From contig NZ_CP097298.1 of the NCBI RefSeq assembly GCF_023503965.1, forward strand, positions 1,815,001-1,879,000: a stretch of DNA of 64,000 nucleotides. Direction: 5' to 3'. Of the stretch, positions 11,340 to 20,223 are shown one piece after another. Every line of letters starts with the position of its first letter. The stretch's first letter is position 1. The stretch is from Brevundimonas albigilva. GTDB lineage: Bacteria > Pseudomonadota > Alphaproteobacteria > Caulobacterales > Caulobacteraceae. Under the pieces are notes generated by a model, which saw only the letters and a list, made by a program, of their open reading frames with translations, had not been told where the DNA came from and ran no database searches. Made by a program: the position numbers and the translations under genes.

Positions 11340-11993
11340 ATGACCGACAAGTCCCGCAGCACGCCCGAAGCCGACCTGGCCTTCCTGCGCTCCATCGTCC
11401 AGGGCGGGAACAATCCCAAGGCCGCCCTGACCCTGGGCGTGGCCTATCTGGCCGGGGGGCTGCTTTACGGGCTGCAATGCCTGTTCCACATCGGCCAGGT
11501 CTGGGGCGTGATCCGTTGGCCCGACCTGGCCAACCTGGCCTTCGTCGTCGCCATCACCGTCGCCTTCTTCATCGTGCTGATGTGGGCGGTGCGCGAGGAC
11601 CGCAAGGCCGGAACCGCCGGACCGATCGTGACCCGGACGTTGAACGCGGCCTTCAGCGGCGCGGGCATGGCCAATCTGGCGATCGTGATCGTCTTCGGCT
11701 TCGGCGCGCGTCGCGACCAGGATTTCGCGGTCTGGCTCTATTATCCGTCGATGATCTTCGCCCTTCAGTCCGCCGCCTGGTTCGTGGCGTGGAACCTGAA
11801 GAAGAAGGGCTGGATGCTGGCGACCTCGCTGGGCGGCTGGGCGACGGCGGTGGCCCTGGGGCTGCTGGTGCGCGAGTCCGTGACCTACCTCTACGTCTGC
11901 ACCGCCGCCCTGTTCCTGCTGTTCGCCGGGCCGGGCTGGATCATGACGCGCGACGCCCTGCGCAAGCGCCAGATCGAAGCGGACGTCGCCTGA
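11340..11993 (+). CDS. Multi-pass membrane protein of unknown function
   Basis: A 217-residue protein from ATG 11340 with about six hydrophobic segments (for example AALTLGVAYLAGGLLYGLQC, ANLAFVVAITVAFFIVLMW, and three more in the second half). I recognise no enzyme motif. It is followed four bases later by a small winged-helix regulator, a two-gene arrangement suggesting that the regulator controls the membrane protein or that they respond to the same signal. The start is the first ATG after the acyltransferase; the reading frame is intact. Confidence 0.75.
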   Translation: MTDKSRSTPEADLAFLRSIVQGGNNPKAALTLGVAYLAGGLLYGLQCLFHIGQVWGVIRWPDLANLAFVVAITVAFFIVLMWAVREDRKAGTAGPIVTRTLNAAFSGAGMANLAIVIVFGFGARRDQDFAVWLYYPSMIFALQSAAWFVAWNLKKKGWMLATSLGGWATAVALGLLVRESVTYLYVCTAALFLLFAGPGWIMTRDALRKRQIEADVA

Positions 11994-11997
11994 TCCG

Positions 11998-12297
11998 ATG
12001 AGCCTGGAGCAACTCGGCAAGATCGACGAGGTCATCCACGGCCGGATGCGGCTGGGGATCATGGTCTATCTGGCCGACGCCGAGGCGGCGGACTTCACCG
12101 AACTGAAGACCGTTCTGGAGGCGACCCAGGGCAATCTGTCGGTTCACCTCAAGAAGCTGGAGGAGGCCGGCTACGTCGCCATCGCCAAGAGCTTCGTCAA
12201 CAACAAGCCCCTGACCCGCGTGTCGATCACCCCGGCCGGCCGGACCGCCTTCGCCGCCTATCTCGACGCCATCGGCGCCCTGATCGGGCGGTCCTGA
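11998..12297 (+). CDS. Small winged-helix transcriptional regulator
   Basis: A 99-residue protein that is essentially one winged helix-turn-helix domain (IHGRMRLGIMVYL, FTELKTVLEATQGNLSVHLKKLEEAGYV, then the wing VNNKPLTRVSITPAG), resembling the HTH_34/MarR-ArsR-like single-domain regulators. It has no ligand-binding domain and no metal-binding cysteines. It lies four bases after the membrane protein gene and is convergent with the rnk-like gene, the two stops being only a few bases apart. Likely target: its own two-gene operon. Confidence 0.85.
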   Translation: MSLEQLGKIDEVIHGRMRLGIMVYLADAEAADFTELKTVLEATQGNLSVHLKKLEEAGYVAIAKSFVNNKPLTRVSITPAGRTAFAAYLDAIGALIGRS

Positions 12298-12301
12298 GGG
12301 C

Positions 12302-12723
12302 TCAGGGGTCGACCGGGCCTTCCGGGTCCTCGATCATCACCGGCGTCAGGCTGCGTTCGGCGCCGGACGGATCGGTCCAGGCGATGGTGCGACCCTCGAC
12401 CAGGCCGATCAGGCCCGCGCCCACATGGGACAGGACCGATACCTTGCCCGCGTCGATGTCCGCCTCGTGCGGCAGGACGATCTGGATGCGGGCGTCTGGG
12501 GCGACCGGCCGTCCACATAGTGCAGCCAGCGGTGAAGCGGCGCCGCGCCGGCCGGCCGCTCGCCGGGCTCGCACACGATGGCGCGATCCAACTCCTGCTG
12601 AAGAAGGCCGGCGACCCCCTCGGCGGGCATGTCGCCGACGAGGCGGGACAGGGTCTGGTGATCCTCGACGCTGAGGAAGACGTCGGGACGCGCGGGCGTG
12701 GCCGGGGAAGCGGTGGAAGTCAT
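12302..12723 (-). CDS. GreA/GreB-family nucleoside diphosphate kinase regulator (Rnk-like), one frame break
   Basis: About 140 residues: an N-terminal helical part (FLSVEDHQTLSRLVGDMP...LLQQELDRAIV) and the C-terminal GreA/GreB FKBP-like domain (RIQIVLPHEADIDAGKVSVLSHVGAGLIGL). This combination is that of Rnk-like RNA-polymerase-binding proteins. The two parts are in different frames; one missing C around 12504-12511 joins HRWLHYVDG to PVAPDARI. The gene is convergent with the winged-helix regulator. The exact role in this organism is inferred from the family only. Confidence 0.8.
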
Positions 12724-12921
12724 GATGAATCTCGCGGATCGCCGGGCGCGCGCACGGCGCCGGGCGGAAGATGGAAGCGTCAGGGGGTTCAGGTCGTCGC
12801 CCGGAACGGGGCGAAAGGCGCGCGGCCGTTCCGGGTCAGACGCCTGCGACGAGACGTCCCGCGTGGGAAAGGCGTCGAGCCTGGCTGACGAAGCGAGCGA
12901 TCACAGCTAGAGGCTGGTCCC

Positions 12922-13767
12922 ATGCCGCACGAAAGTCAAACCGCCGCGCCGTCCATGACGCCGCAGGTCATGGGGATCGTCAACGTCACCCCCGACAGCT
13001 TTTCCGACGGCGGACGCTGGGCCTCGGCGGAGCGGGCGATCGACCATGCGATGCGGCTGGTCGAGCAGGGGGCCGACGTGTTGGACATCGGCGGCGAGAG
13101 CACGCGGCCGGGCGCGCGGCCCGTGGCAGGGGCCGAGGAGATCGACCGCACGGCGCCGGTGATCGCGGGCCTGCGGGCGCGCTGGGACGGGCCGATCAGC
13201 ATCGACACCATGAAGCCCGAGGTCGCCCGCGCCGCCGTCGCGGCCGGGGCGGGGATGTGGAACGACGTCAGCGCGCTGACCCACGCGCCGGACAGCCTGG
13301 CGACCGCGGCCGTCCTGGGTTGCGAGGTGGTGCTGATGCACATGAAGGGCGAGCCGCGCACCATGCAGGCCGATCCGCGATACGACGACGTGGCGCGAGA
13401 GGTGCGCGACCATCTGGCCGCGCGGGCCGAGGCGGCGATGGCGGCGGGCGTGGCGCGCGACAGGATCTGGCTGGATCCCGGCATCGGCTTCGGCAAGACG
13501 GCGGCGCACAACCTGACCCTGACGGCGCGGCTGGAGATGCTGACCGCCCTGGGATTTCCCGTCCTCTACGCCGCCAGCCGCAAGCGCACGATCCAGGCGA
13601 TCGACCCGACGGCGACCGAGGCGGCCGACCGGCTGGGCGGCTCCCTGGCCCTGGCGCTTGAGGGGGTCCGCCGCGGCGCGCGCATGGTGCGGGTCCACGA
13701 CGTGCGCGAGACGGTCCAGGCGCTGAAGGTCCAGAGGGCCGTGGCGGCCGCCGCCCGCCGGGTGTAG
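12922..13767 (+). CDS. folP: Dihydropteroate synthase FolP
   Basis: Catalyses condensation of 4-aminobenzoate with hydroxymethyl-dihydropterin diphosphate in folate synthesis; the target of sulfonamides. Both family signatures are present: MGIVNVTPDSFSDGG (about residues 17-31) and ADVLDIGGESTRPGA (about 52-66), followed by DPGIGFGKT and the KRT/R substrate loop (YAASRKRTIQAI). Length of 281 residues is normal and the frame is intact. The 200 bases upstream to the divergent rnk-like gene hold no other gene I can support. Confidence 0.95.
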   Translation: MPHESQTAAPSMTPQVMGIVNVTPDSFSDGGRWASAERAIDHAMRLVEQGADVLDIGGESTRPGARPVAGAEEIDRTAPVIAGLRARWDGPISIDTMKPEVARAAVAAGAGMWNDVSALTHAPDSLATAAVLGCEVVLMHMKGEPRTMQADPRYDDVAREVRDHLAARAEAAMAAGVARDRIWLDPGIGFGKTAAHNLTLTARLEMLTALGFPVLYAASRKRTIQAIDPTATEAADRLGGSLALALEGVRRGARMVRVHDVRETVQALKVQRAVAAAARRV

Positions 13768-13797
13768 GGGGCGGAAAACCCTCCTGCAGAGCGCGTC

Positions 13798-14151
13798 ATG
13801 CCCCTGAACCCCTATGTGACGCCGATCCTGCTGCTGGTCGTGTCCAACGCCTTCATGACCTATGCCTGGTACGGGCACCTGAAGGGCGATCCAAAGCCGC
13901 TGTGGTTCGCCGTCCTTGCCAGCTGGGGGGTGGCCTTCTTCGAATACTGGTTCGCCGTGCCCGCCAACCGCATCGGCCATCAGGTCTATTCCGCGGCTGA
14001 GCTGAAGACGATGCAGGAGGTGATAACCCTGGCCGTCTTCGCTGGGTTCTCGGTGCTGTACCTGGGCGAGAAGCTGACGGTGAACCACCTGATCGGCTTC
14101 GGCTTCATCGCCGTGGGGGCGTTCTTCATCTTCAAGGGCCCCCTGCATTAG
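13798..14151 (+). CDS. DMT-superfamily small membrane protein (DUF486)
   Basis: A 117-residue, four-helix membrane protein (PYVTPILLLVVSNAFMTYAWYGH ... LIGFGFIAVGAFFIF) matching the DUF486 family of small DMT-type proteins. Function is unknown. It starts 30 bases after folP and is followed after 45 bases by sugE, also a four-helix DMT protein, so the two may have been brought together as paralogous small transporters. The frame is intact. Confidence 0.85.
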   Translation: MPLNPYVTPILLLVVSNAFMTYAWYGHLKGDPKPLWFAVLASWGVAFFEYWFAVPANRIGHQVYSAAELKTMQEVITLAVFAGFSVLYLGEKLTVNHLIGFGFIAVGAFFIFKGPLH

Positions 14152-14196
14152 AAACCCGCGCTTGCCCCCGGCGCCGGCTTGTCCCACATGGGCGCC

Positions 14197-14538
14197 ATGT
14201 CCTGGATATTCTCGATCAATCCGTGGCTGACGCTGGTCGTCGCCGGCCTTCTGGAAGTGCTGTGGGCCTCGGGTCTGAAGTCGGTCGGCCCGCAGAGGCC
14301 GCTGACGTCGCTGGGGGTGCTGGTCGCGCTGGCGGGCAGCATGGTCCTGCTGTGGGCGGCGACGCAGAAGCTGCCGATCGGCACGGCCTATGCGGTCTGG
14401 ACCGGTATCGGCGCGGTGGGCGCGGCCCTGGTCGGGATCGTCGTCTATGGCGAGCCGGCGACGGCGGTGCGGGCGGTCTGCATCCTGCTGATCGTGGCCG
14501 GCATCGTCGGCCTGAAACTGTTTTCGGGCGCGCATTGA
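14197..14538 (+). CDS. sugE: SMR-family exporter SugE/Gdx
   Basis: A four-helix small multidrug resistance protein of 113 residues. The essential membrane Glu is in VVAGLLEVLWASGLK, and the WASGLK pattern is that of the SugE/Gdx branch, members of which export guanidinium rather than drugs. I start at ATG 14197 (MSWIFSINPWL); ATG 14188 and TTG 14179 are in frame. No guanidine riboswitch is apparent upstream. Substrate assignment is inference from the subfamily. Confidence 0.85.
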   Translation: MSWIFSINPWLTLVVAGLLEVLWASGLKSVGPQRPLTSLGVLVALAGSMVLLWAATQKLPIGTAYAVWTGIGAVGAALVGIVVYGEPATAVRAVCILLIVAGIVGLKLFSGAH

Positions 14539-14565
14539 TGGGCGCGGACGGCGATGGCGGACCAC

Positions 14566-14655
14566 CCGCTCAAGCAGACGCCCGCCGCGCGGGCGGCGAT
14601 AGCGAAACGACCGCTCAAGCAGACGCCCGCCGCGCGGGCGGCGATAGCGGAAAAA
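14566..14655 (+). repeat. Two tandem 45-bp repeats, each with a hairpin
   Basis: Copies at 14566-14610 and 14611-14655, nearly identical until the last few bases. Each contains a perfect 7-base stem with a 3-base loop (CGCCCGC ... GCGGGCG). They fill the gap between sugE and thiD and end at the ribosome-binding site of thiD. Confidence 0.85.
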
Positions 14656-14657
14656 GA

Positions 14658-15441
14658 ATGGGCCGGGTCCTGATACTGGCGGGGTCGGACTCCGGCGGCG
14701 GCGCCGGGATCCAGGCCGACATCAAGGCCGTGACGATGATGGGCGGCTACGCGGCCACGGCTCTCACCGCGATCACGGTGCAGAACACCCTGGGGGTCCA
14801 CGGCGTCCATCCGCTGCCGCTGGACCTGATCGCGGCCCAGGCGCGCGCGGTGCTGGACGACATCGGGACCGACGCGGTCAAGACGGGAATGCTCGGCTCG
14901 GTCGAGGTGGTGGAGACGGTCGCCGCCCTGCTGGACCAGGCGCAGGCCCCCGCCGTGGTCGATCCGGTCATGGTGGCCAAGGGCGGGCGGCCCTGTTGCC
15001 CGATGCGGCGGTCGAGGCGGTGAAGGCGCTGATGATCCCGCGCGCCGCCCTGCTGACCCCGAACGCGCCCGAGGCCGAGGCCCTGACGGGTCTGGCGGTG
15101 CAGGACCTGGACGGCCAGCGGCGGGCGGGCGAGGCCTTGCTGAGGCTGGGCGCCCGGGCCGTGCTGATGAAGGGCGGCCACGTTCCCGGACCGGCGGTGA
15201 TCGACGTGCTGATGACGGCGGACGGCGAGACGGTGCTGGAGGCCGAGCGGATCGACACCCGCCACACCCACGGCACCGGCTGCACCCTGGCCAGCGCCTG
15301 CGCGGCGGGCCTGGCCCTGGGCCGCCCGCTGGAGGTCGCGGTCGCCCAGGCCTGGGCCTATGTCGGCGAGGCGATCCGCCGCGCCCCCGGCCTGGGCGGC
15401 GGGCACGGCCCCTGGACCACGGCTGGCCCGTCAGGAACTGA
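14658..15441 (+). CDS. thiD: Hydroxymethylpyrimidine (phosphate) kinase ThiD, two frame breaks
   Basis: Phosphorylates HMP and HMP-phosphate in thiamine synthesis. The N-terminus VLILAGSDSGGGAGIQADIK is the ThiD signature, and the catalytic region DTRHTHGTGCTLASA is clear. The frame breaks twice: after MVAKGG (GGGG run reduced to GGG, about 14984-14988; the expected text is AALLPDAAVEAV) and near the end (C run short by one, about 15409-15412), where restoring a C gives the normal ending GPLDHGWPVRN and stop at 15441. ATG 14658 follows GGAAAAAGA. Both breaks look like sequencing errors. Two hairpin repeats lie immediately upstream. Confidence 0.88.
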
Positions 15442-15454
15442 CCCCGGACCCGGC

Positions 15455-15793
15455 TCAGGCGTGGGGCTGGGCCAGGACGACCAGATTGCCGTCGGGATCG
15501 CGCAACCGCAGGATCGACGTGTAGTCGGCCGCCTCGATCTCGCCCACGGCCAGCCCGGCCGCGGCCAGCCGGTCGCGCTCGGCCCGGATGTCCTCGACGA
15601 TCAGGGTCAGGGTTCCGCGGCCGGCATCCTCCGGCTTCTGGAACAGCTGCAGCCCGCCGTCGCCGCAATCCCATTCCAGCAGGCCTTCCATCGGTCGCCG
15701 GTCGGCCTCGCGCCCGAACACGGCGGCGAACCAGCGCGCGGCGTCGGGCAGCGCCTTGCAGGACAGATTGGCGTAGATGGCGGCGATGGGCAT
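15455..15793 (-). CDS. VOC (glyoxalase/bleomycin-resistance) superfamily protein
   Basis: A 112-residue single VOC domain: AIYANLSCKALPDAARWFAAVFG at the N-terminus and the characteristic YTSILRLRDPDGNLVVLAQP strand near the end. Members bind a metal or small ligand in a beta-alpha-beta-beta-beta fold; this one cannot be assigned a substrate. It is convergent with thiD (13 bases between stops) and divergent from the nucleotidyltransferase gene. The frame is intact. Confidence 0.85.
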   Translation of the reverse strand: MPIAAIYANLSCKALPDAARWFAAVFGREADRRPMEGLLEWDCGDGGLQLFQKPEDAGRGTLTLIVEDIRAERDRLAAAGLAVGEIEAADYTSILRLRDPDGNLVVLAQPHA

Positions 15794-15842
15794 GGCGGGC
15801 TCGCGGGAAAGGTTGTTCCTGAACGGGACGGGCCGCTAAGGG

Positions 15843-16439
15843 ATGCGCATGAGCCGCGCCGAATCGTCAGCCCTGACCGACCGTCTGGTGGAGATCGTGC
15901 GCCGGGACGCCGGATTGATGCAGGTTCTGACGACCGTGCGCGGGCTGGACCTGCCCGACTGGCGCATCGTGTCGGGCGCCGTCTATCAGTCGGTCTGGAA
16001 CGCCCTGACCGGCCGGCCCGCCGGCTATGGCATCAAGGACTACGACCTGGCCTATTTCGATGCGTCCGACCTGTCCTATGAAGCGGAGGACATCGTGATC
16101 CGGCGCGTCGCCGCCGCCTTCGACGAGCCCTTCAGAAGTCAGGTCGAGGTCCGCAACCAGGCGCGCGTCCACCTGTGGTTCCAGGACCGCTTCGGCGAAC
16201 CCTATGCGCCGCTGGGATCGACGGACCAGGCGCTGGACCGGTTCGTGGCCCCGGCCTTCGCGGTGGGCGTGCGGCTGGAGGCTGACGACCGCCTCACGGT
16301 CGCGGCGCCATTCGGGCTCGAGGACGTCTTCGCCCTGACCCTGCGCCCCAATCCGGATCGCCCCCTGGCCAGGGGGTGGACCCGCGCCATCGACAACGCC
16401 CGCGCCCGCTGGCCCGAGCTGACGGTGATCGCGGCCTAG
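15843..16439 (+). CDS. Nucleotidyltransferase family protein (PF06042-type)
   Basis: A 198-residue protein with the pattern IVSGAVYQSVWNALTG, then GYGIKDYDLAYFD (the acidic catalytic motif) and VEVRNQARVHLWF, matching the PF06042/DUF925 nucleotidyltransferase-like family. Substrate unknown. The ATG at 15849 is an alternative start. Its TAG lies inside the palindrome CCTAGG, so it overlaps the stop codon of the convergent divL gene. Frame intact. Confidence 0.8.
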   Translation: MRMSRAESSALTDRLVEIVRRDAGLMQVLTTVRGLDLPDWRIVSGAVYQSVWNALTGRPAGYGIKDYDLAYFDASDLSYEAEDIVIRRVAAAFDEPFRSQVEVRNQARVHLWFQDRFGEPYAPLGSTDQALDRFVAPAFAVGVRLEADDRLTVAAPFGLEDVFALTLRPNPDRPLARGWTRAIDNARARWPELTVIAA

Positions 16440-18783
16440 GGGCTGACGCCGTCTTCCAGTTGAAGCTCGGGCGCGGCGGCGGTCAGGGCGGCGCCCAGGG
16501 GCAGGTGCAGGATGAAGGCGGCGCCCTTGCCCGGTTCGCTCTCCACCTCGGCCCAGCCGCCGTGCAACTCGATCAGCGCCTTGACCAGGGCCAGGCCGAC
16601 GCCCGGCCCGCCCCGCTCGCGCCGCACGAAGCGGTCGAAGACATGGGCCTGCAGGTGATAGGGGATGCCCCGGCCCGTGTCGGCGACGGTCAGCCGGACC
16701 TCGGCCGGTCCCGCCTCGGCGGTCAGGGTCACCGCCCCGCCTTCGGACACGGCGCGGGCGGCGTTCTCCAGCAGATGGTCCAGCGCCTGGCCGATGCGGC
16801 GGGCGTCGGCGCGGATGGGCCGCAGGTCGGGCGCGCAGGTCACGGTCAGGGTCGCGCCCCGGCCCTCGACCTTGGCGCGGATCTTGTCGGCGGCCTCGTC
16901 GAACAGGTCGCGGATGCGCACGTCGCCCAGCGACAGCTCCATCTCGCCGGCGTCGATCTGGGCCATGTCCAGGACGTCGTCGATGGAGGGGCCAGCTGGC
17001 TGGCGGCGATGCGGATGGCGCCCGCGTGCTGGCGCATCCGGTCGGGCAGTTCGCCGGTCGCCTCCAGCAGTTCGGAATAGCCGACGATGGTCGTCAGCGG
17101 CGTGCGCAGTTCATAGGAGACGCTGCCGACGAATTCGCGCTTCAGGGCCTGGCTTTCGGCCAGGGCCTGCTCGCGCTGGACCAGGGCCTGCTCCAGTTCG
17201 CGCCGGGCGGTGACGTCGGAAAAGGCGACCAGGGTGGCCCCGTCCGGCAGGGGGCGGGTCTGCCAGGCGGCGACGCGGCCGTCGGCGGCCCGTCCCTCGC
17301 CCGAGATGGCGATGCGGCTTTCCGGGTCGGGATCGGCCACGCGCGCCTTCAGCCCCAGCCACAAGGCCGGGTCGGGCAGGGCGGCCTTGCACAGTTCGGC
17401 CAGGGCGTCGAAGTCGCCGGCGGCGGCGATCTGGTCGCCGCTCAGGTTCCAAAACCGCTCGAACGCCTCGTTGTGCAGCCTCACGCGGCCGTCCGACCCG
17501 AACACGGCGACCGCGTCGTTCAGCTTGTCCAGGGTGGCGCGCTGGACCTGGAGCTGGGCGTTGAAGCGGCTGCGCAGCTGCAGTTCGTCGGTGATGTCCG
17601 AGAAGATCAGCAGGATGCCGCCCAGCGGGTGCGGCTGGCGCACGACCCGCAGGGTGCGCCCGTCCGGCAGCGACCAGCTGTCGTCCGGCGCGGCTTCCGA
17701 GGCGCCGTAGAAGTCCAGTTCGTGCGCCTTCCAGCCGGCGTAGTCGACCACCTCGGGCAGGCGGCGGCGCTGGCGCAGGTGGTCCAGCAGTTCGGCGTGG
17801 GTCGGCCGCTCGTCCAGCCAGGCCGTGTCCAGGTCGAACAGGGTGCGAAAGGCGGTGTTGTGGAAGGCCAGGCGCTTGGCCGGGCCGAAGATGGCCACGG
17901 CGTCGGCCAGGTGGTTCAGCGTCTCGTCATGGGCCTCGACGTGGCGACGCAGGGTGTCGCGCGTCTCCTCGGCCTCGGTCACCTCGATGGCGAAGGCCGT
18001 GACGGCGCCGCCGCCGGCCGGTTCGGCGATGATGCGCCAGGCGCGCCGCCGCTCGCCGCCGGTGGTCCAGCGGAAGCCTTCCTGGCGCACGCCCAGCCGC
18101 CGCGCCTCGGCCACCAGGGCGTCGGCCCCGCGGTCGAAGCTCGTCTTGGCGGCGCGGGCGGCCTCCAGCGTCTCTGCGCCGACTTCGTCCAGGAACGCCG
18201 TGTTGGCCCAGGCCAGCAAGCCCGCGCCGTCGGCGACCCAGGTGGGCGTGGGCGAGGCGTCGGCCAGCAGGGCCAGGCCGCTTTCGATCGCCTCGGCCCC
18301 GGTCAGGGTGACGCTGGAAGCCGGCGCCAGCCGCAGCCAGGCCAGGCCGCCGGCGACGCGCCCCTCGACCCGCCACGGGCTTGCGGCGTCCCGCCCCGCC
18401 TCGTCCAGCAGGGCCAGGCCCTCGAAGGGGTGACCCTGCTCGACCAGGGCGTCGATGGCCGCGCCGTGGCCGGGACGCAGGCGCTCCAGCAGCGCGGCGG
18501 CCGGGGTCTCGGCGCCGTGCGTCCAACGCGAGACCAGCTCGGCCGGACCCAGGATTTCGCCCGCCGCCCGGCCATCGGCGTCCAGCGCCAGGCTGATGTC
18601 GTCGAAGGCCTGGATCAGGCCCGAGGCGCGGCTGGCGGCGACCTCCAGCGCGGCGCGGGCGGTCACGGCCTCGCGGGTCCGGGCCTCCAGCCGCACGCGC
18701 AGCCGCCACGCCCAGGCGCTGACCGCCAGCGCCAGGCCGGCGGCGCCCGCTGTCGCGGCGTAGGCGATGTCGGCCTGGGCCAT
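16436..18783 (-). CDS. divL: DivL-type PAS kinase with Tyr in the H-box, one frame break
   Basis: About 782 residues: an N-terminal membrane helix (residues 5-28), a long region with several PAS domains (two with FHNTAFRTLFDLD and LHNEAFERFWNLS patterns), then a histidine-kinase core. The dimerisation box reads REFVGSVSYELRTPLTT, where the phospho-acceptor His is replaced by Tyr (Tyr557, codon 17115-17113). This is the diagnostic feature of DivL, which in Caulobacter controls CckA and thereby CtrA, with DivK as partner. The ATPase domain has the N box (LLENAARA), DTGRGIP and GVGLALV. One missing C at about 16989-16992 splits the kinase core; the two parts join at ASQLAPSIDDVLDMAQ. Confidence 0.9.
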
Positions 18784-18913
18784 GGTCGTCAGGACATCCT
18801 TCGGAAGGCGGGGCGCGCCCCGATCGCGCGTTCACCATACCTCAAGCCGGGCGCTTGGGCGCAGCGGCGTTTTGCCGGGTGGCGCGGCGCCGCGCGCCTG
18901 CTAGGGAAGGCGC

Positions 18914-19345
18914 ATGATCCCGCCAGAGACGACCCCGCCGCCGCAGGCCTGGGCCGACCAGGTCGCCCCCTCGCTGGACGACTTCGCCCGCCTGGCGCGG
19001 GACGCCTTCGACGCCCTGCCCGACGACTTCCGCCGGGCCGCCGGCGAGGTGGTGTTCCGCATCGACGACTTCGCCGACGACCAGACCCTGGCCGACCTGG
19101 AGATCCAGGATCCGTTCGAACTGACCGGCCTCTATCACGGCGTGGACATCGGCCGGCGCGACAGCCTGGGCCCGGCGGCCGAGCCGTCGCGCATCTTCCT
19201 CTACCGTCGCCCGATCCTGGACGAATGGTGCGAGCGCGGCGACGTGGGCCTGTCCGAGATCATCGCCCACGTCCTGATCCACGAGATCGGCCACCATTTC
19301 GGCCTCAGCGACGACGACATCCACGCCATCGAGGACGCGGACTAG
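18914..19345 (+). CDS. Metallopeptidase family protein (zincin, DUF1025-like)
   Basis: A 143-residue protein with the zinc-binding motif HEIGHHFGLSDDD near the C-terminus and the upstream pattern DPFELTGLYHGVDIG seen in the small bacterial metallopeptidase family once called DUF1025. Substrates are not known. The gene is divergent from divL and nearly abuts the convergent ubiG stop (3-base gap). Frame intact; start ATG 18914 follows GGGAAGG at 18903-18909. Confidence 0.85.
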   Translation: MIPPETTPPPQAWADQVAPSLDDFARLARDAFDALPDDFRRAAGEVVFRIDDFADDQTLADLEIQDPFELTGLYHGVDIGRRDSLGPAAEPSRIFLYRRPILDEWCERGDVGLSEIIAHVLIHEIGHHFGLSDDDIHAIEDAD

Positions 19346-19348
19346 CCT

Positions 19349-20167
19349 TCAGCCGGAACGGACGGCGACCATCATGTAGTTGATCGCGGCGTCGTCGGTC
19401 TGGCGCCAGCGGTCGTTCAGCGGGTCGTAGGCCAGGCCGTAGGGGCCCTCGACGGCGACGGGCTCCTGGGCCAGCATGGCGCGGATCTCGTCGGGCCTCA
19501 GGAACTGGCGCCAGTCGTGGGTGCCCGCAGGCACCCAGCGCAGCACGTATTCCGCCGCGACCTTGCCCAGGGCCAGCGACTTCAGGGTGCGGTTCAGGGT
19601 GGCGACCATCATCACCCCGCCCGGCCGGACCAGGCGCGAGCAGGCGCGCACGAAGGCCTCCGGATCGGCGACGTGCTCGATCACCTCCATGGTCAGGACC
19701 ACGTCGAACGGCCCCGCGCCCTCGGCCTCGATCTGCTCGACGGTGGCGGCGCGATAGGCGATGTCCAGCCCGACCATCTCGGCATGGGCGCGCGCCGTGC
19801 CGATGTTCTCGGACGAGGCGTCGATGGCGGTGACGGAAAAACCCATCCGGCGCATCGGCTCGGCGATCAGGCCGCCGCCGCAGCCGACGTCCAGCAGGGT
19901 CAGCCCCTCGAACGGCCGCAGCGCCGCCGCATCGCGCCCCAGCCGCGCGCACAGCTGGTCGCGGATCAGCGTCAGCCGCGCCGGATTGAACCGGTGCAAC
20001 GGCGCGAACGGCCCCTTGGCGTCCCACCATTCCGCCGCCTGGGCCGAGAAACGGGCGACGTCGGCGGGGTCGATTGATGCGCCGAAGGCGGTCTCCGCCG
20101 AATTTTGCGAAAAACCTTGCCCGTGTCGGGGTATGCGAGGCGAGGCTGCGCCGTTAGAAGCGGTCAT
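19349..20167 (-). CDS. ubiG: Ubiquinone biosynthesis O-methyltransferase UbiG
   Basis: SAM-dependent methyltransferase acting on two O-methylation steps of ubiquinone synthesis. The SAM-binding motif [16 protein letters not shown], the ASSENI segment, and the UbiG-specific region [19 protein letters not shown] at the N-terminus are clear; the C-terminal part has [10 protein letters not shown] start at ATG 20167 (MTASNG); an in-frame ATG at 20203 would add 12 residues and run into the lysC promoter. About 272 residues, slightly long due to a 30-residue N-terminal extension. Divergent from lysC. Confidence 0.92.
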   Translation of the reverse strand: MTASNGAASPRIPRHGQGFSQNSAETAFGASIDPADVARFSAQAAEWWDAKGPFAPLHRFNPARLTLIRDQLCARLGRDAAALRPFEGLTLLDVGCGGGLIAEPMRRMGFSVTAIDASSENIGTARAHAEMVGLDIAYRAATVEQIEAEGAGPFDVVLTMEVIEHVADPEAFVRACSRLVRPGGVMMVATLNRTLKSLALGKVAAEYVLRWVPAGTHDWRQFLRPDEIRAMLAQEPVAVEGPYGLAYDPLNDRWRQTDDAAINYMMVAVRSG

Positions 20168-20223
20168 GCGGCGAGGGATGAACCCTTCGCCCGTTCCATG
20201 CAAGCAGGGGGCGAAACGCCACG

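Noticed and set aside
14566..14655. Tandem repeats as a CRISPR array
   Set aside because: Only two directly adjacent copies, no spacers and no cas genes.
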